From: Carex sylvatica
Lineage: Eukaryota; Streptophyta; Magnoliopsida; Poales; Cyperaceae
Direction of reading: 5' to 3'
Length of the DNA: 64,000 nucleotides
Assembly: GCA_964058845.1 (NCBI GenBank)
Contig: CAXKVR010000107.1
Span: 186,001 to 250,000, forward strand
In this document: positions 61,061 to 64,000 of the stretch, one piece after another
Numbering within the stretch: the stretch's first letter is position 1
How the letters are laid out: each line of letters opens with the position of its first letter
Made by a program: the position numbers and the translations under genes
Notes under the pieces: model-generated
The model's database searches: none
What the model saw: the letters and a program-made list of their open reading frames with translations, nothing else
What the model was told of the DNA's origin: nothing

Positions 61061-61567
61061 ATAAACTATTTTTTTATACTACATTTCCAACATAAACTAT
61101 TTATACTACTAAAAAAAATACATATAAACTATTTATACTACAAAAAGAAAAAATTACACATAAACGATTTATTTATACTACAATTACAACATAAACCATT
61201 TATTCTAATCATTTATTCATAATTATGAATTATTTAACAAAAATAAAAGAATTAAATACATACCTAACGAAATTTATAGATCTGAAGTTTTTATTTTTTT
61301 TCTTTCAAAATAAACAAAATTATGTGATTAGAATAAAAATCACACTAATTATGAGAGTTAAAAAAAATTAGATGAAGGAAGAAAGAAGAAATAGGAAAGG
61401 AGGCACGCAGAGAGAAGGAAGGAGGGAGCCACAGGTTGGATAGAAAAAGGAAAAAAAATAGAGATCGAACCAACCGTCCGGTCTGGAGCAACCGCACACC
61501 AGCATAAAGTTCAACTAGTAAGTTTCATGAACATTTACTCAAATTAAAGCTTAATTTGTAATTTACA
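61061..61567. other. AT-rich stretch with possible right end of PMD element 2
   Basis: Low-complexity A/T text to 61360, then purine-rich text and the inverted form of the 54.8-kb palindrome unit near 61467-61483. No gene. Confidence 0.45.
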
Positions 61568-62777
61568 GCATCACCTGACTTGTTTATTCATTTTCATGTG
61601 GAGGCAAAATTAAATAAAGGAAAAGATCCAACTATGAGGGAGCTTTTTATCCATCTTCATTGTCGTCGAAACAGTAAAGGCAAATCACCCATTCTGGCCA
61701 AACTGGAAGCTGCCGTGGAGGCTGAGAAGCTTATGGCGGAACAAATGGAGAATGCTTATGCTATTGGTCTAATGGACCCAAGTACAGAGGAGATTCCCAC
61801 TGGTATTGAAGAGTTGGATGTGAACTCCTTGCAATTTACCAACACCAGAACATAATCTATTTACGTAAGTTGAACTTCACATTACTTTGCTGAATCTGCA
61901 TACCTAAGTACAAAACAAGGTCAAAATATATATTACAGCAACTTTTCACTTTATTACCTAAATTTCACTTTATTTCAGCAACAGGTTTACTATCCTACAG
62001 TAATAAGTCTACTTTTTATATATTTATTCAGTACATAAAAATGTCAAAATAACACATCTTTTTATGTTTCTCATATGGTGCAACTCACAGCAAAAGGTGG
62101 ATGCCATGATGGCTGATGGGGTTAATGCCGACATGGATGAGAGCAACATGTTCATATAAGCTACTGGCAGAGTAAGCCATGGTAGGGTGCTCGAATTTGG
62201 AACCATGCTTGATGGAAAGGTGCAAACAGCAACCAATCGATGCAGACCTAATTACTCAGCCTCTTCTGTTACTGTTCTGCATTGACAAACAATTCAAAGT
62301 AGAAAAACTTCTTCCGCACTCAAGTACAATCGCACCTAGCTGACAGTGATCGCCTTCGAGCTGAGGATAGAGCTGAAGTGAGAAGAGAACTAGCAAATTA
62401 TCAGATGTTGTTCAACCAAATGTTATTGATGGTCGGGCCACAAGGGCTCAATGTACATGTAAATTATACCAATTTGATACCAAATTTACATTTTAAAATT
62501 TGTTTGATGTGATGACAGATTTTAATAGTTGACAGCAGCTTTGTTGCTACTGTAGTTAAGGCCAATTTGATTTTAATTTGTTTCATGTAATTAAGACCAT
62601 CCAAGGGCAACTCTCGATGGTTGGGAGTAGCTTTGTTGCTACTATAGCTGTTGTATTTATTATTAAGACGGTTTCAATGAAATTGTTAACTTAAGATAAT
62701 CAATTTATTGTTACAAATTAGATCTGATTTTGTAATCTCTAAAATATAAAACTTGTGCTTGCAAATTCAATGCTCAG

Positions 62778-62843
62778 GGTCAAGCTCATTATTCTCAACC
62801 AACTCAGGCAGTAGCTTCACAGATGCAGAACACCAACTCCCAG
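62778..62843 (+). repeat. Duplicated 66-bp exon, copy 1
   Basis: Phase-0 exon of 22 codons between CTCAG and GTAATG, 447 bp before its copy at 63225. Flanking intron text is duplicated too (from about 62690 and about 63140). Confidence 0.75.
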
Positions 62844-63224
62844 GTAATGAGTTCAACATAAATTATACATAAATCCCTTTATTTAGAGTGATTAGAGTGA
62901 TTCCAATGCTCATAGTGCAAAATTCTGAATTTTGAGGGGGCTATGTAAAATAATTTATTCATAGCAAAGCTTTTGTCTTAATTATTAAGATAGTTTCGAT
63001 GGAATTATTAAGTTCATAAAACTTGTATTGCCTAAAATTAGATCTTTGACATTGTTCAACTTAGGGTCAAGGAAACAGTTCGGGAACTCACCAATGTTTT
63101 TTTGGGAATTTACCTAATTTTCAGGTGCCATTTTAACTTAAGAAAATTAATTAATTGTTACAAATTTTATCTGATTTTCTCATCTCCAAAATATAACACT
63201 TGTGCTTGCAAATTCAATGCTTAG

Positions 63225-63290
63225 GGTCAAGCTCATTTTCCTCAAACAACTCAAGCAGTAGCTTCACAGATGCAGAATGCCAACTCTCAG
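63225..63290 (+). repeat. Duplicated 66-bp exon, copy 2
   Basis: Same length and phase as 62778-62843, differing by a handful of substitutions (GQAHFPQTTQAVASQMQ). Bounded by TTAG and GTAAGG. Confidence 0.75.
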
Positions 63291-63530
63291 GTAAGGAGAT
63301 CAACATAAATTCTACATAATTCTAAATGCTCATAGTGCAAAATTTTGAATTTTGAGGGGGGTATGTAAAATAATGTATTCATAGCAATAACATGTTGTTT
63401 CTTTTCCGTGTGATATAAATAGGGTAATGATTCTCCTATACAGCAAAATCTTGGATTCCAAACACTCTTAAGTCAAGCTAATGTGGGATTAGATGATGTA
63501 CCCACAAATGAAGCTGCAATGGGCCAATAG

Positions 63531-64000
63531 CACGTGCTTCTGCCTACAATGAAAACCATCCCTTGTAGTGCATAAAGAGTGCACCTTTTAGGGCTTGTTA
63601 TTATAATAGAAGTTCTAACAAATGAACGAACTTGGGGTAAGTTATCTTGTGAATTTTGGATAATTATGGGTGTGTATATTTTGGTATATGGTTACAACTG
63701 CAACATGGTATATTTTGGTTAACTGGTGTGCATATTTTGGTATAGTTAAAAATGCAAGTGCATTCCTTTCGATGTATGAATACTAAATATGTTATGTTAA
63801 TGCTTATTAAATATTAAATGCTTTACTTAGATCTCATTATAAATGAGTTTCTATTTATATGTTTGTCTTTATATGTTTCAATGAGTATTAGTACCTAGTT
63901 GGTACATGGAGGATTGTACTTGATTGGTACAGAGAGGATTGTACCTGATTGGTACAGAGATGATTGTAGATGAGAGTATATGTACAATGTCATTCAAGTT
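63531..64000. other. AT-rich end of the window
   Basis: No gene. Holds ATTTTGGTATA-like short repeats (63655-63745) and the 25-bp repeat at 63898-63973. Confidence 0.6.
63898..63973. repeat. 25-bp tandem repeat, three units
   Basis: Units of TTGGTACAGAGAGGATTGTA plus CCTGA with small changes. Confidence 0.8.

Larger units (their letters stand above)
61568..63530 (+). pseudogene. Multi-exon transposon-derived gene fragment (En/Spm ORF type)
   Basis: Likely exons: 61568-61854 (contains KDPTMRELFIHLHCRRNSKG and MENAYAIGLMDPS), about 62090-62280 (KVDAMMADGVNADMDESNMF, stop, then GRVSHGRVLEFGTMLDGKVQ), about 62330-62459, 62778-62843, about 63067-63124, 63225-63290 and about 63421-63530, ending in TAG. 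The charged helical segments and the GRxxGxG-like part resemble the Transposase_24 (Ptta/En/Spm) proteins of plant CACTA elements; that assignment is tentative. A stop within the second piece and frame changes show decay. The 3' exons code for Gln/Asn-rich text such as GQAHYSQPTQAVASQMQ. Confidence 0.5.

Overview
The window is AT-rich nuclear DNA from a flowering plant, most likely a eudicot. The evidence is spliceosomal introns with GT..AG borders, plant-only gene families (GRAS, pectinesterase with PMEI pro-region, LysM receptor kinase, plant mobile domain) and dense Copia, Mutator-like and MITE-type elements. I cannot name the species. No rRNA or tRNA gene and no CRISPR array was recognised.

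Left part (1-24.6 kb): AT-rich spacer with long C and G homopolymers and a Mutator-type MITE. It is followed by three host genes that read as intact: a single-exon GRAS regulator of the SCARECROW-LIKE 8 type (6753-8642, +), an eight-exon cysteine-rich PLAC8-type protein (12215-15134, -) bracketed by two copies of one palindromic MITE, and a four-exon PMEI-pectinesterase (19164-21626, +) whose 5' leader can form a strong hairpin.

Middle (24.6-34.5 kb): one LysM receptor-like (pseudo)kinase gene on the minus strand. Its second intron was hit exactly at the splice donor by a 7.3-kb Copia retrotransposon (25314-32595, +). The Copia element is decayed by stops and frameshifts. It carries a long leader with a 21-bp tandem array and three tandem hairpins whose closing base pair covaries.

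Right part (38.5-64 kb): a transposon nest. A 9.15-kb Mutator-like element (38531-47682) has 214-bp near-identical terminal inverted repeats and a perfect 9-bp target duplication. It holds a MULE transposase gene broken by a frameshift and a stop, and, convergent to it, an apparently intact eight-exon gene for an 821-residue plant mobile domain (PMD) protein. Beside it lies a 1.6-kb fold-back repeat. Further on, a second, decayed PMD gene (55.6-59.85 kb) is split inside a codon-level recognisable exon by a 1.86-kb insertion. That insertion shares sequence with the leader of the Copia element 30 kb away. Next come an array of about 170-bp tandem repeats and a decaying multi-exon gene, probably transposon-derived, with a duplicated 66-bp exon.

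The host genes are unrelated in function (transcription, membrane/cysteine-rich protein, cell wall modification, chitin/symbiosis-type signalling). The most interesting system is the Mutator-like element whose passenger PMD gene looks intact while its own transposase is dead.
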